The notes beneath the pieces are model-generated. The model saw nothing but the letters and a program-made list of their open reading frames with translations. It was not told the origin of the DNA and did no database searches. DNA of 64,000 nt from Lachnospiraceae bacterium (GTDB lineage Bacteria > Bacillota > Clostridia > Lachnospirales > Lachnospiraceae), in assembly GCA_910574195.1 (NCBI GenBank), contig CAJTBF010000003.1, forward strand, positions 1 through 64,000, read 5' to 3'. Position numbers and translations under genes: made by a program. Positions 8,187 through 17,687 of the stretch are shown piece after piece. Within the stretch, counting starts at the first letter, position 1, and every line of letters starts with the position of its first letter.

Positions 8187-9411
8187 AGGTTTCTGCCTCC
8201 TCTTTCTCCCCGGCGTACCGGCTGTCCTTCCCCCCGGCGAATTGCGCGGACTGCATTTTTGGGGCGTTTACTTCCCACGGCTCTTTCGAACGTCCGAGCA
8301 CCGACGGGATGACGGTCGTCCCTCCAAGCTCCGCCGTCTGATAGCCCCCCAGCACACTGTTGATTCCCACATACACGTTCTGGTGCAGATAAAGATACGG
8401 TTTTAATAGAATCAGCCGCACTTCTAACTGTGCCGGTTTCATCCCCTCTATGATTTTTTTCAGTGCTTTCTGCTCCTGACGGGAGCCTGCCGCCTGTTGG
8501 CGGATCAGCACATTCACCACGCAAGGATCATGTGCATAATATCTTTTTAATCGGCGGTATACTTCCGGATTCCCCCGATAAACCTCGATCTCTCCGTATT
8601 CCACAAAAAAGGGAGTTTCTCCGGTAAAAATACGGATCACATGCTCCATATAGGCTCTGGTTCCCCGGATCAAATTCCATCTCACAATTCCATGCAGCAG
8701 TACCCGAAGCTTTGCCTCCGGCCAGAGAGGGATCTCCGGGATCCCCACCCACCGGGCCATCCAGAACAAAATCTCCGGCTCGGTCACATCCGGCTCTAAC
8801 TGACGGGCGGCATGTGCAATCTTTTCGTCCAGTTCCTGATACACCGTTTCAAATAAGCCAAGAAATCGTTTCAGAAATTCCGACCCCGGCTCTGCCTGAT
8901 AGATTTCCGGAAGCCAGGTAAGAAAACTTTGATTCTGCACATAGATCTTCATATCCCGAATCTCCGGGATTCGCTTTGCCTGGCAGAATAACTGTATCTC
9001 CACCCATAAAAAGCGCCCCTTTGCATGATAAAGCAGAACGTCCCTGGGATTCCATATCTGATGTACCAGAAAGGGCCGCATCAGCGCATGTTTCTCTTCC
9101 AGCGATAAACCCGGGCTTTCAATCAAGTCTTCCCACTGTGTATGCCGCCCTCCCCACAGTACCCTGGACGTATCGCTGCAGTAAAAGGAAAAACAAACGG
9201 AATCATCCCCGCAGTTCCTGCCCGCAATCACTGCGCGGTGCCATGCATTGCCTTCTTTTCGGCTGTCCAAAAGACGGCTGATAAAAATACCGGGCCGGGC
9301 GGGATCCCCGGGCTCCGGCTCCAGGCCCCGTTCGGTAACCCGGATATGTTCCAGATATCCGTGGCGGTAATCTTCCTGTTTGTTAAACACAAAATATTTG
9401 AACGGTTCCAA
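8158..9411 (-). CDS. Phage tail protein I-like baseplate protein
   Basis: 417 residues. The central part ('LPEIYQAEPGSEFLKRFLGLFETVYQELDEKIAHAARQLEP...FWMARWVG') is the typical gpI signature, where a short protein links the J wedge to the fibre. The N-terminal 150 residues are an extra domain. I place the start at a TTG because AGGAGAGGGAGA lies directly upstream; the ATG at 9471 lacks such a site and would run 47 nt into the preceding gene. The C-terminal about 30 residues are charged and low-complexity. It stands between the second J-like protein and the 587-residue protein. Confidence 0.8.
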   Translation of the reverse strand: MEPFKYFVFNKQEDYRHGYLEHIRVTERGLEPEPGDPARPGIFISRLLDSRKEGNAWHRAVIAGRNCGDDSVCFSFYCSDTSRVLWGGRHTQWEDLIESPGLSLEEKHALMRPFLVHQIWNPRDVLLYHAKGRFLWVEIQLFCQAKRIPEIRDMKIYVQNQSFLTWLPEIYQAEPGSEFLKRFLGLFETVYQELDEKIAHAARQLEPDVTEPEILFWMARWVGIPEIPLWPEAKLRVLLHGIVRWNLIRGTRAYMEHVIRIFTGETPFFVEYGEIEVYRGNPEVYRRLKRYYAHDPCVVNVLIRQQAAGSRQEQKALKKIIEGMKPAQLEVRLILLKPYLYLHQNVYVGINSVLGGYQTAELGGTTVIPSVLGRSKEPWEVNAPKMQSAQFAGGKDSRYAGEKEEAETYEKSEKFSF

Positions 9412-9424
9412 TTCTCTCCCTCTC

Positions 9425-11560
9425 CTATTCGTTTCGGATCTCTTCCGACAACACCATAAGCCGCAGATCAAACTCTTTCAGACAGGCAAGCCCATTGGGC
9501 GGAAGGCCCACGTCTCCGTCCGCCAGATATCTGCATCCCTTTCCCTGCCCGCTTACCGTCAGCGTCCGCACCTTCCGGACACAGGGCAGCGTATCCAGCA
9601 GTCCGTACAGCGCGCTGCAAAGTACCGGCTTCCCGATCTCCCACGTTTTTTCATCCAGATATGCCGCAACCGCTCTTTCGATCTGTTCTCTGGCATCGGC
9701 AAACTGCGGCCGGATCCAGACCTCCGCATACAGGGAGATTCCGATGTATCCGGGATCCAGAATCCGGATCCGGGTTCCCAGCATCTTCCGCCGTTCCAGA
9801 AACCGGCTGATATTCTGCCGGTATTTCCTGCTCAGCACCGTATGCTCTCCCGGAAGGCCCAGCGGCTGTACGACAATCGAAATCTGATTTTCCGCGGACA
9901 AATCTTCCGACTCCCCTTTCCCTGCCGGCGGAAGCACACGGCTGTCCAGAATCAACAGGCCGGGGGTTTTTTTGACCAGTTCCTCATAATCGGCATAAGT
10001 CACGCCCCGGTGAATCTCCTTCAGACTGCTGCGGAATCTCTGCATACATTCCGATACGGTTTCCTCGTCCCGTCCTCCTTCTGTATTCCTGTACTGTCGG
10101 ATCAGGAGTTCCGGGCGGCCTTCACATTCCCGAATTCCGCCCGCCTTGCAGTTCCCGGCGCTTCCCTGACTGCACTTTAAACGGATGATCCGGATTTCTC
10201 CGTCCGGCGCCATAGCATTTTCACAATCTCCAAACACAAGCCTTTTCTCCGCCGTATCCAGCATATAGACCCTGTCCCTGGCGGAGCAGACGTCAAAATC
10301 CTCTGTCTTTTGAAAATCCATATACGCCTTCTTTTCCCTGTCATATACCAGGATCTCAAACGCGCCGTACAGCACATGGGAAAAGGGCAGTGCAAATTCC
10401 TGATTGGCAAAACGGTTTCCCTTTCCCGGAATCCGTTTTTCCGCCGCTTCTTTTTCAAAGGCGGCCAGCCTGTACCGGAGACGTCCCCTGGCCCACACAG
10501 GCCTGGAAAACCAAATCCGGATTCTTTCTTCCCCGGTCTTCTCCCGCCGCAGTTCCCGAGACAACTGCCATCCTTCCCCTGTCTCCAGATAAAGTTCCGT
10601 CTGTCCCCTCTCGGCCAGATACAGGTCGCTGTACACAAAAAAAGTCTCTTCCTGCACCGGTTCTCCGGAAAAATCCACTTCCCCTTCCTCGTAATCACAT
10701 ACGGAATACTGCTGCCGGATCGGAATCTCATTCAGATACACATTCTCAATCAGCGGCGCCACATCCAGTTCCTGCTCCAGAAGCGTCACCCGGATCTGGT
10801 AAACATGCAGCGTCTCTTCCTCCGCCATCTCCTCCGGCACCCGGAAGCGAAGACATCCGCTTTGCAGAAACACATAGGTTTCATCCTGCTCCAGCGGCAA
10901 TTCTCTCCATCCTCCGGCACCGTAGAACTCCCACTTCCATTTTGCCAGCGGAAGAAACCCCTCTCCCGCCGGATTTCGGGTCACTTCGTATTCCGTACGG
11001 ATCTCAAAATAAAACTCCGTTTCCCGGGTAGGACTTAAGCCCTGATCCAACAGGAAGCAGCATTGATTTCCCGTCCGTGGCTGTTCCCCGAACGGATACA
11101 GCCGCATCCGCTTTCCAAAATCATTTCCCACATTCTGATAACCGTTGAAATGCGCCCCTTCTGTCAGGCAGGCGCCCAGCAGACGAACCGGATGTATCCA
11201 CCTCTTCTCCGTCGTCTCAAACACCAGATCCTCTGCAAAAAAGCGGCTTCCTTTCAGAAGCGGCAGTACATTCTCCTCTCCCGGGAGTCCCGGTTCCACA
11301 CAGACGGCCCCGGCAGACGGGCGGCTGTGCCTGACCTCCTCCCCGAATAGTTTCAGATATTTCCGTCGTTTCCGCTCGTCGGGTTGACTTAAGCGGTACT
11401 GCTGTACTTCTGTCAGCCAGGAAAAGAGCTGCACCAGTGTTCTGCCCGGATCCGCAAAATTATAGTTGGTCCAGTCCGGATATTCCCCCGGAATATGAAA
11501 GACTGCTTCTTCTTCAATTTCTCGATAGGACCTGTCGTCCAGATGCAGATCAGAAAACAT
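9425..11560 (-). CDS. Baseplate J-like wedge protein 2 (Afp12-like)
   Basis: 711 residues. The N-terminus ('ADPGRTLVQLFSWLTEVQQYRL') matches the start of eCIS baseplate J proteins. The C-terminal third has the J-type region 'YADYEELVKKTPGLLILDSRVLPP...VVQPLGLP' followed by 'IERAVAAYLDEK'. It should form the baseplate wedge ring with the larger J-like protein encoded 16 nt upstream. AAAGGAG precedes the ATG. A two-J arrangement (Afp11 and Afp12) is standard in eCIS loci. No frameshift or truncation is seen. Confidence 0.88.
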   Translation of the reverse strand: MFSDLHLDDRSYREIEEEAVFHIPGEYPDWTNYNFADPGRTLVQLFSWLTEVQQYRLSQPDERKRRKYLKLFGEEVRHSRPSAGAVCVEPGLPGEENVLPLLKGSRFFAEDLVFETTEKRWIHPVRLLGACLTEGAHFNGYQNVGNDFGKRMRLYPFGEQPRTGNQCCFLLDQGLSPTRETEFYFEIRTEYEVTRNPAGEGFLPLAKWKWEFYGAGGWRELPLEQDETYVFLQSGCLRFRVPEEMAEEETLHVYQIRVTLLEQELDVAPLIENVYLNEIPIRQQYSVCDYEEGEVDFSGEPVQEETFFVYSDLYLAERGQTELYLETGEGWQLSRELRREKTGEERIRIWFSRPVWARGRLRYRLAAFEKEAAEKRIPGKGNRFANQEFALPFSHVLYGAFEILVYDREKKAYMDFQKTEDFDVCSARDRVYMLDTAEKRLVFGDCENAMAPDGEIRIIRLKCSQGSAGNCKAGGIRECEGRPELLIRQYRNTEGGRDEETVSECMQRFRSSLKEIHRGVTYADYEELVKKTPGLLILDSRVLPPAGKGESEDLSAENQISIVVQPLGLPGEHTVLSRKYRQNISRFLERRKMLGTRIRILDPGYIGISLYAEVWIRPQFADAREQIERAVAAYLDEKTWEIGKPVLCSALYGLLDTLPCVRKVRTLTVSGQGKGCRYLADGDVGLPPNGLACLKEFDLRLMVLSEEIRNE

Positions 11561-11576
11561 AACCGGACTCCTTTTT

Positions 11577-14500
11577 TCACAATTCTATTTGTATCTCATA
11601 CATTCCGCTTTCCGGCAGCCGGTAGAACGGCAGATCGGATTCCTCCAAAATCTCCCGCTCCCCAAAACGTTCTGCGCAGAACTTCCGCACATGGATCTGT
11701 CGGATATGCTTTACCCCTTCCACTCTTTTCAGTGCATGCGAGATCTGCTCCTGGCCGGGAATGGTTCCGATCTCCCAGCCTTCCCCGTAAACATTTCCCC
11801 ACAGAGGATGCAGAAACCGCTCCAGTTCCGCCTGCACATTTTTTCTGGTTTGAAAAACTTCTCTCCCTGCGGTCAGTTCAAGAACGGTACTGACATCTAT
11901 CCGGACCATCTCCGGTTTCATAATCTGAAATTTCCCCAGATGCAGAAGATTCCCGTCCATACGGGCAGACAAATATTCGTAAACCTGCATCCTTGTTCTC
12001 TCAAAATCAGAACCGTCTTCTTCGTATGCCGCGGGAAGAATCACCAACGTGACATATCCCGGCGCTCTCTTTCCGGTCCGGTCATAGCCGGAAAAGCATT
12101 TTACCTTCCGGATATTGCGCGCTGCCTCCCGGGCCATATCTTCATAGTCTCCGGCAGATATACAACGGTATCCATGCCGCAGCGCCCGTGCATTGCGCCG
12201 GACCGCCTCCGGAAGCGGTTCCGGCGGACAGCCGCCGGTTGTGGGCGTAGGATTATACCCGCCGTTGATAAATCCGATACTTTGATCCAGCCGTCGAATG
12301 GCGCCCGCCCTTTGATTCCCCTGCGCGCCCTGGCAATGGGCGTATCGGATCCGAACCGCAATCTCCCCCGGTTCTCTCCAAAAAGCGCGATCCATATATT
12401 TGGGAAACAGAACTGTCCCGTTCTGCCGGTCCACGGCAAATTCTCTTCGCTCCCCGCTCCGGGCGTTCAATTCTTCCGCTTCCTTCCAGGGCACCCACAT
12501 CGTTGAAAGCGCGTCCTGTCCTTCTTCCTGCCGTTCCAGAACCCAGACGGCAGTCTCCCCGACTTCCGTGTAAGAAAGCGGTATCTGTTTTTCCTCCGCA
12601 TAGGGAGGAATTCCGTGCGTCTCCTCTATTGTCTCCCGCCCCAGAATTCGGGCGGAATTGGGATAAATTCCCTGAATTTTCGGACACTGCGACAGCGCTT
12701 CCTGGCTTCCATATCCTTCTTCCACATCCAGCAGACGAATCCAGAACAGATCCTGCCCGAATAAAACGCTGCGCCGGATGTCCGTTCTGCCATACCATGA
12801 CACAATTCCGGTATGATGAAATCCCTTCGTCCCGTCAATGGGATGGATCTGTCTCCAGCCGTCTTCTCCCAGATACTCCCAGACAGGCCCCGGCAGTTCC
12901 CGCTGCATGGCGTCCTGAAGGACAAATAAAAACTGCAGAGGCCCTTCCACCGGCGGCCGGGCAAATCCCAGGTAACAGGCTGCGTGCGGATCCGGATTCC
13001 GCTCGCAAAAAGAGGTGGCAAATCCGGCCTGCTCCATCTCCTCTCTGGAAATCCGCTTTGTTTCCAGATGATTCTCTTTCACAATTTCAAACGGACGAAG
13101 GGGAGCGCTTTGATAATCATAACTCAGGCAGACTCTCCCCGCCACCGGTGCCACATAGGTTCCTTTTGTCTTATAGGCATTCTCCATACGAAGTACCCGC
13201 GCGCGGATGGTACAGGTTTCTACGGAATGAACCAGAACAGGCTGCATATCCAGAGGGCAATGAAATTCCATGTGTACTCTCTGTCCCCGCGATTCCGCCC
13301 CGGCCGCAAAAATCTTCCGATACTTCCCGTCCACCGGCAGTCTCGTCCACCCATAGCCGTTATAATATTCCCAGATCACTTCATGGATCGTAATATCATA
13401 TTCCATTTCCGGAACAAGCTCCCGTTTTTTCATCACCGTTTTCCAGGCAATTTTCTCTTCAAAAACAATTTCCAGAGGAAGTCTTACAAAATCCAGATCA
13501 AATTCCAGACAGATCTGCGCCCCCCTCTTTCCCAGCACTTCCTCACTGCCAATATAACATGTATCATAAATCGCCGGCGTTCTGCCAAACAGCAGAAAGT
13601 CTTCCATCTCCTGATCGGTTCCGTTCACATGAATAAAATCCGGCTTCCGGTTTTTTCCCCGGACCGAAAGAGAAAGGTCTAAAAGACTGATCTCGGAAAA
13701 CAGCCCGGCGTCGAAGATCTCCGCCTGCACCACATAAGATGACTTCCATTCCTCCTTTTTTGCGATGCCATCCTCTCCGCCCTTGATGGAAAAATGCAGC
13801 ACGCCGTCCCGGTAATCGTACCCACCCGGACATCCCACATTTGATGTGCCTCGCACAGGCGGATGTTCCGCATCCGGTAAGGTATATCCATCCGGGCTTT
13901 CCGTATTTAACACGCTTCGCACAGGCAGGCAGTCCCGGTATCCTTCGGCCGTTCCGTAGGAGAAGCGGATTTTCTTTCCCTCCCGGATGACCTGCTCCCA
14001 CTGCGCGGCTTCCACACCCCTGCCTGTCAGCGTCAGAGCCAGCTTTGCCTCCGCCTGCGTTTCAATCTCCAATCCGCCGGAAAAGCAAAAGAATATCCGA
14101 TGCCGTTCCAGATTTTCTCCCTGGTTCTGAAACAGGAAAAAGGACGGCATTTCTTCCCGCTCCCGGTCAAAAACCTGATATAGCCCGTCTTCCTTTGGTT
14201 TGGACAGATAGATTTTTTGAAGCTCCATGGGGCGCACCAGGACTTCCTCCTGTGTCTCAAACACCACCGGTCCCGTCTCCCCGTCCGCCAGAATCCGCGT
14301 TCCCTTCGGAACCGCCTCCGCTTCCTCCACTCCGTCCGGTAGCGTAAAGGTAAAAAATCCTTCCGCCGGTTGTGCCGGAAGCATCTTCGCATGGATCTCG
14401 TCAAAAAAAGAAAACAGATCTCCGGTCAGAGACAGGTTGAACCTTCGGATATTTTCACACATCATATCCGCAAACAGCGATACCAGCGCGCTTCCGGCAT

Positions 14501-14609
14501 CCGGATTTTCCGGATCATACCGCCACTCCGGAACATATTGTTTTGCACATGCCCCGATGGATTCCAGTATTTCTTTTTTCGTCTTTTTCTCCCGCTTTGG
14601 AATCTGCAT
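11577..14609 (-). CDS. Baseplate J-like wedge protein 1 (Afp11-like)
   Basis: 1010 residues. The N-terminus 'YDPENPDAGSALVSLFADMM' and the C-terminal 'HGYRCISAGDYEDMAREAARNIRKVKCF...PEMVRIDVSTVLEL' are typical of the large eCIS/phage J-type wedge protein. It should assemble with gp25 and the second J protein in the baseplate. AGAAAGGAGG precedes the ATG. Residues about 221-264 (DCLPV...TESPDGYTLPDAEHPPVRG) are encoded by palindromic repeat copy B and break the domain in an apparent surface loop. The reading frame stays open through it, so the protein presumably tolerates it. Confidence 0.9.
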   Translation of the reverse strand: MQIPKREKKTKKEILESIGACAKQYVPEWRYDPENPDAGSALVSLFADMMCENIRRFNLSLTGDLFSFFDEIHAKMLPAQPAEGFFTFTLPDGVEEAEAVPKGTRILADGETGPVVFETQEEVLVRPMELQKIYLSKPKEDGLYQVFDREREEMPSFFLFQNQGENLERHRIFFCFSGGLEIETQAEAKLALTLTGRGVEAAQWEQVIREGKKIRFSYGTAEGYRDCLPVRSVLNTESPDGYTLPDAEHPPVRGTSNVGCPGGYDYRDGVLHFSIKGGEDGIAKKEEWKSSYVVQAEIFDAGLFSEISLLDLSLSVRGKNRKPDFIHVNGTDQEMEDFLLFGRTPAIYDTCYIGSEEVLGKRGAQICLEFDLDFVRLPLEIVFEEKIAWKTVMKKRELVPEMEYDITIHEVIWEYYNGYGWTRLPVDGKYRKIFAAGAESRGQRVHMEFHCPLDMQPVLVHSVETCTIRARVLRMENAYKTKGTYVAPVAGRVCLSYDYQSAPLRPFEIVKENHLETKRISREEMEQAGFATSFCERNPDPHAACYLGFARPPVEGPLQFLFVLQDAMQRELPGPVWEYLGEDGWRQIHPIDGTKGFHHTGIVSWYGRTDIRRSVLFGQDLFWIRLLDVEEGYGSQEALSQCPKIQGIYPNSARILGRETIEETHGIPPYAEEKQIPLSYTEVGETAVWVLERQEEGQDALSTMWVPWKEAEELNARSGERREFAVDRQNGTVLFPKYMDRAFWREPGEIAVRIRYAHCQGAQGNQRAGAIRRLDQSIGFINGGYNPTPTTGGCPPEPLPEAVRRNARALRHGYRCISAGDYEDMAREAARNIRKVKCFSGYDRTGKRAPGYVTLVILPAAYEEDGSDFERTRMQVYEYLSARMDGNLLHLGKFQIMKPEMVRIDVSTVLELTAGREVFQTRKNVQAELERFLHPLWGNVYGEGWEIGTIPGQEQISHALKRVEGVKHIRQIHVRKFCAERFGEREILEESDLPFYRLPESGMYEIQIEL
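13818..13945. repeat. Palindromic repeat copy B, in frame inside the J-like gene
   Basis: On the minus strand it reads GGATGGATATACCTTACCGGATGCGG and onward, shown here in parts only; it aligns over about 75 nt with the second unit of copy A. Part of the upstream unit is also recognisable. The peptide SPDGYTLPDAE.PPVRGTSNVG parallels CPDGDTLSDTE.SPMRSPSDAG in copy A, residue by residue, in the same frame. Confidence 0.75.
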
Positions 14610-14653
14610 CCGGCCCGCCTCCTTTCTCCTGTCTGTTTCTTTTTTGTTCTTCT

Positions 14654-15067
14654 CTATTCCCCTTCATTGATATAAAAAGGATACACCAGATTATACATAT
14701 TGTTGGTGGAACGAACCGTATAGCGAACCTGAATCACCAGAATCCCTTCTCCGATTCTTTCATCGCTGACTTCCGCCTGTATATCGGTAATGCGCGGCTC
14801 CCACCGGACAAGCGCGTTCTCCACTTCATTTTTCATGGCATGCAGAACGGTATAATCTACGGTTCCAAAAGAATACTCCCAGATCCGGCATCCAAACTCC
14901 GGTTCCATCGCCCGTTCCCCTCTCCGGGTTCCGATAATCAGCCGCACGGATTCCCCGATATTCTCTTCGTTGGAGGACATCCGAATCCGCCCCGTGGCGC
15001 CGTCTACCGCAACGGGAAATTTCCAGCCGGTTCCCAGGAATGCCTTTTCTTCTCTGTCCCATTTCAT
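14654..15067 (-). CDS. gp25-like baseplate wedge protein
   Basis: 137 residues. The block 'ENIGESVRLIIGTRRGERAMEPEFGCRIWEYSFG' is the gp25/W signature, including the EPEFG motif needed to start sheath polymerisation in T4 and related systems. The start is an ATG in a TGATG overlap with the spike gene, which implies translational coupling; an upstream TTG codon is the only earlier option. Length is normal for the family. Confidence 0.93.
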   Translation of the reverse strand: MKWDREEKAFLGTGWKFPVAVDGATGRIRMSSNEENIGESVRLIIGTRRGERAMEPEFGCRIWEYSFGTVDYTVLHAMKNEVENALVRWEPRITDIQAEVSDERIGEGILVIQVRYTVRSTNNMYNLVYPFYINEGE

Positions 15068-15846
15068 CAATTGATCTTCACCATACTTCCCTTCACCTGC
15101 GCAACGCCGGATGCCTGGAGCCCCAGTTCCCCGTTCGCCTTGACCTTCACGCTGGTCCCGCTCATCTCCGCGGTCTGTCCTTTTAATTTCAGGCTCTGCG
15201 ATGCGTCAAGCTGTACCGTACCGGCCGTCAGTTTCACCGAATTCGAGTCCGCCTTCAACACTTCCTTATCGCCCACCTGAAGTTTAACGGTGGTCTTTGC
15301 CGTCACCGTCACGTTGCCGCCTTTACAGTCCAGTTCCACACAGTTCTTTCCTTCTTTATCCTGCAGAACAATGGACTCTTTCTCGTCGTCCACCATGACT
15401 TCCAGATGCTTCGGCGTCTCGATCTGGATTTTTTCTTTTCCTTTTTTGTCGGAAAATGTGATCTTATTTCCGGCCTTTGTCAGAATCGTCTTCGTATCGT
15501 TCTCCTTATTGACGATTTCCTTTGGCTGCGGATCTGTCTCGTTCCAGACGCATCCCAGCACCACTGGCATATTTAGATTTCCCTGAATAAAGCCTACGAT
15601 CACTTCGGTATTAATCTCCGGCAGCCAGTAATTTCCGTATTCTTTTCCCCCATAGGGTGTCATCACCCGCACCCAGTCCGACGTCTTATGATCCTTTTCC
15701 CCCAGCAGATATTCCACCCGGACCATCCCTTTGTGCTTTTCATCCCAGATCTCTTTTACAACCGCGTTCAAAAGGCCGGGCGCCGTCGCCTGGGGAACGG
15801 TGTCATTTTCCTTTTTTGCTTCCAGTAATTCCTCATAAAAATTCAA
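15067..15846 (-). CDS. gp5/VgrG-C-like central spike protein
   Basis: 259 residues. The N-terminal OB-fold ('APGLLNAVVKEIWDEKHKGMVRVEYLL...WVRVMTPYGG...LPEINTEVIVGFIQGN...VVLGCVW') is the baseplate assembly protein V / gp5 type. It is followed by a repetitive beta-helix needle (residues about 130-259) with VTVTAKTTVKLQVG and KLKGQTAEMSGTSVKVK steps. No lysozyme domain is present. The start is a TTG in a TTGA overlap with the hub gene, supported by GGGAGG 9 nt upstream. Hub and spike are separate genes here, whereas Afp8/Pvc8 and VgrG fuse them. Confidence 0.9.
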   Translation of the reverse strand: MNFYEELLEAKKENDTVPQATAPGLLNAVVKEIWDEKHKGMVRVEYLLGEKDHKTSDWVRVMTPYGGKEYGNYWLPEINTEVIVGFIQGNLNMPVVLGCVWNETDPQPKEIVNKENDTKTILTKAGNKITFSDKKGKEKIQIETPKHLEVMVDDEKESIVLQDKEGKNCVELDCKGGNVTVTAKTTVKLQVGDKEVLKADSNSVKLTAGTVQLDASQSLKLKGQTAEMSGTSVKVKANGELGLQASGVAQVKGSMVKIN

Positions 15847-16904
15847 CGTTTCCAGCCTCCCAGATCAAAAGACGTCCGGTATCCGTCCGCTCCAAAAGTA
15901 TGTTTCACTTCCGCCACGGCATATACTCCGTCCAGCAGTCCCGCGTCCGCGTTTTTAATTTTCACATATCCGCCCGGCAGGATTTCCGGAATCCCCACGC
16001 AGACTCCGCTGGCCTGCCTGGTCTTTTTCTTCTCCTGTTCCGCTTTGTATTCCGCAACCTTCCGTGCATCGCCGCTGCTTTGAATATCCGCGTTCATCTC
16101 CGTAAGCTCGTTCTGTACCAGGGATTTCTGTTTGTCGTCGGCTTTTAACTTCACCTGCGCTTCAACCTCTTCCTTTTTCTTCAAATCCTGCCCGAGAATT
16201 TTAATCACCGTATCCTGAAAAGAGGCCCGCCTCTGAAAAAACAAAAGATCTCTTGCCCATTCCAGTTCCACCGTCTGAAAAATTTCCTCGGACAATTTTT
16301 TGTAATACAGCGTTCCCGCATGTACAAAAAAATCCCGTTCTCCCTTTTTGCAAAGCTCTTCCGTGATAAATTTATAGTCATTTCCGTTCTGGATGATACA
16401 TTCTACATCCATCTTTTCCGTTTTATCCACGCTGGTTTTCTTATACGCGGCCTTATACTTCTTTACCACTTCCTGAAACGCGTCCGAATAGCTTGTCACC
16501 TTATGTGCGATATTACTTTTTTTACTTCCCATCATCAGCCTTCGAACATCCATTGCCATAATATGAACCGAGGGATTCTCCTCCAGCTCGTAATTGATCT
16601 CTTCAATATATCCATAAAACAGAGAACTCAGACGGGAACCATATCCCATCTCCACTTCCACCAGTTCTCCCAGAATAAAATCAGAACTGATCTCCCGGAA
16701 AAAACGGCGGCTTTCCGGATCATATACATTAGTCAATTTGATACTTGCCGCGCTGGACGCCTCTTTGGACAACGTCACCTCCACCGCTTCCACCACATAG
16801 GTATCTCCGCCGGTAACTTCTCTTCCCGCTGCTTTTACTTTCACAGCGGGAACCAGAAAATTTTCATATTTGGAGACCAGACCGGACATCGTAACCGTCG
16901 CCAT
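15843..16904 (-). CDS. gp27/gpD-like baseplate hub protein
   Basis: 353 residues. The region 'VEAVEVTLSKEASSAASIKLTNVYD...FILGELVEVEMGYGSRLSSLFYGYIEEINYELEENPSVHIMAMD' is the phage late control D / gp27 hub fold. A Lys/Glu-rich helical insert lies at about 225-295, which is not usual. The C-terminus carries a second beta region. It should form the trimeric hub under the tube and bind the spike encoded next. AAAGGGG precedes the ATG. Confidence 0.88.
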   Translation of the reverse strand: MATVTMSGLVSKYENFLVPAVKVKAAGREVTGGDTYVVEAVEVTLSKEASSAASIKLTNVYDPESRRFFREISSDFILGELVEVEMGYGSRLSSLFYGYIEEINYELEENPSVHIMAMDVRRLMMGSKKSNIAHKVTSYSDAFQEVVKKYKAAYKKTSVDKTEKMDVECIIQNGNDYKFITEELCKKGERDFFVHAGTLYYKKLSEEIFQTVELEWARDLLFFQRRASFQDTVIKILGQDLKKKEEVEAQVKLKADDKQKSLVQNELTEMNADIQSSGDARKVAEYKAEQEKKKTRQASGVCVGIPEILPGGYVKIKNADAGLLDGVYAVAEVKHTFGADGYRTSFDLGGWKR

Positions 16905-16923
16905 CGCATTCCCCTTTCCCTGC

Positions 16924-17601
16924 TTATATCGCCGGCAGCTTTACCACCTGTCCCGCCTTGAGATCCAATGGATCCTGTATTTTATTTGCCCGGGCAATGA
17001 GTTTCCACATATCCGGATCTCCATATTCCGCATATGCCAGATCCCATAGACGGGTTCCCTCCCGAACGGTGCGGTATTTTGTGCGGTCCGGCGACTCAAA
17101 GGGCGACTTTCTCCGTTTGTCCTTCGGAGAAATCAACGATTTGAAGGTAAGATTTACCTTTGCCCGGACCGGCATCCCGCTCTCGGTAAACATGGTGTAC
17201 GTATGATTCATTTTCGTAATGACGCCTTCAAAATTCAGGGACCCCCACTGAAAGGTCACTTTGGGCGGCCGGTGCAGACTCCCCACAATTGAGGTGGCGT
17301 CTGCGATCTCCTTCGTGATTACGGAGACATCCTGCGAAGAATCCCCGCCGCTGATGCCGGGAATAGACACTGGCAATAGTGACGGTGTCCCCGGCACATA
17401 GGTATCTAAAAAAAGACTGACACTCAGCTCTGTCGCATCTCCCGAGATATATTGTATGATCGGCCCGTCCAGACCGGGCACCTTCTTTTCGGAATACGAC
17501 GCGCTGTCCGTCAACTGATATTCGGAAGGATTAAACAAAACGTCAATGGTTTTGTCCATCCCCTCCTGCTCGATCACCAATTTTGCTTTTGTCAGTCCCA
17601 T
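16924..17601 (-). CDS. LysM-containing baseplate protein (Afp7-like)
   Basis: 225 residues. The N-terminal part ('LFNPSEYQLTDSASYSEKKVPGLDGPIIQYISG') is the conserved eCIS/phage gp53-like region. A C-terminal LysM (about 175-225, YRTVREGTRLWDLAYAEYGDPDMWKL) follows, with the usual VVKLP ending. Afp7/Pvc7 homologues link tube to hub in the baseplate. The ATG at 17601 has GAAAGGAAGGAAC upstream; the longer reading from 17646 has no such site. Confidence 0.9.
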   Translation of the reverse strand: MGLTKAKLVIEQEGMDKTIDVLFNPSEYQLTDSASYSEKKVPGLDGPIIQYISGDATELSVSLFLDTYVPGTPSLLPVSIPGISGGDSSQDVSVITKEIADATSIVGSLHRPPKVTFQWGSLNFEGVITKMNHTYTMFTESGMPVRAKVNLTFKSLISPKDKRRKSPFESPDRTKYRTVREGTRLWDLAYAEYGDPDMWKLIARANKIQDPLDLKAGQVVKLPAI

Positions 17602-17687
17602 CTGTTCCTTCCTTTCTTTCAGTCCCTCTTCTATCCGCGGCGCCATTCTGTTTCTCTCTCAAAAAACGCATTTCTGCCGTACACAGA

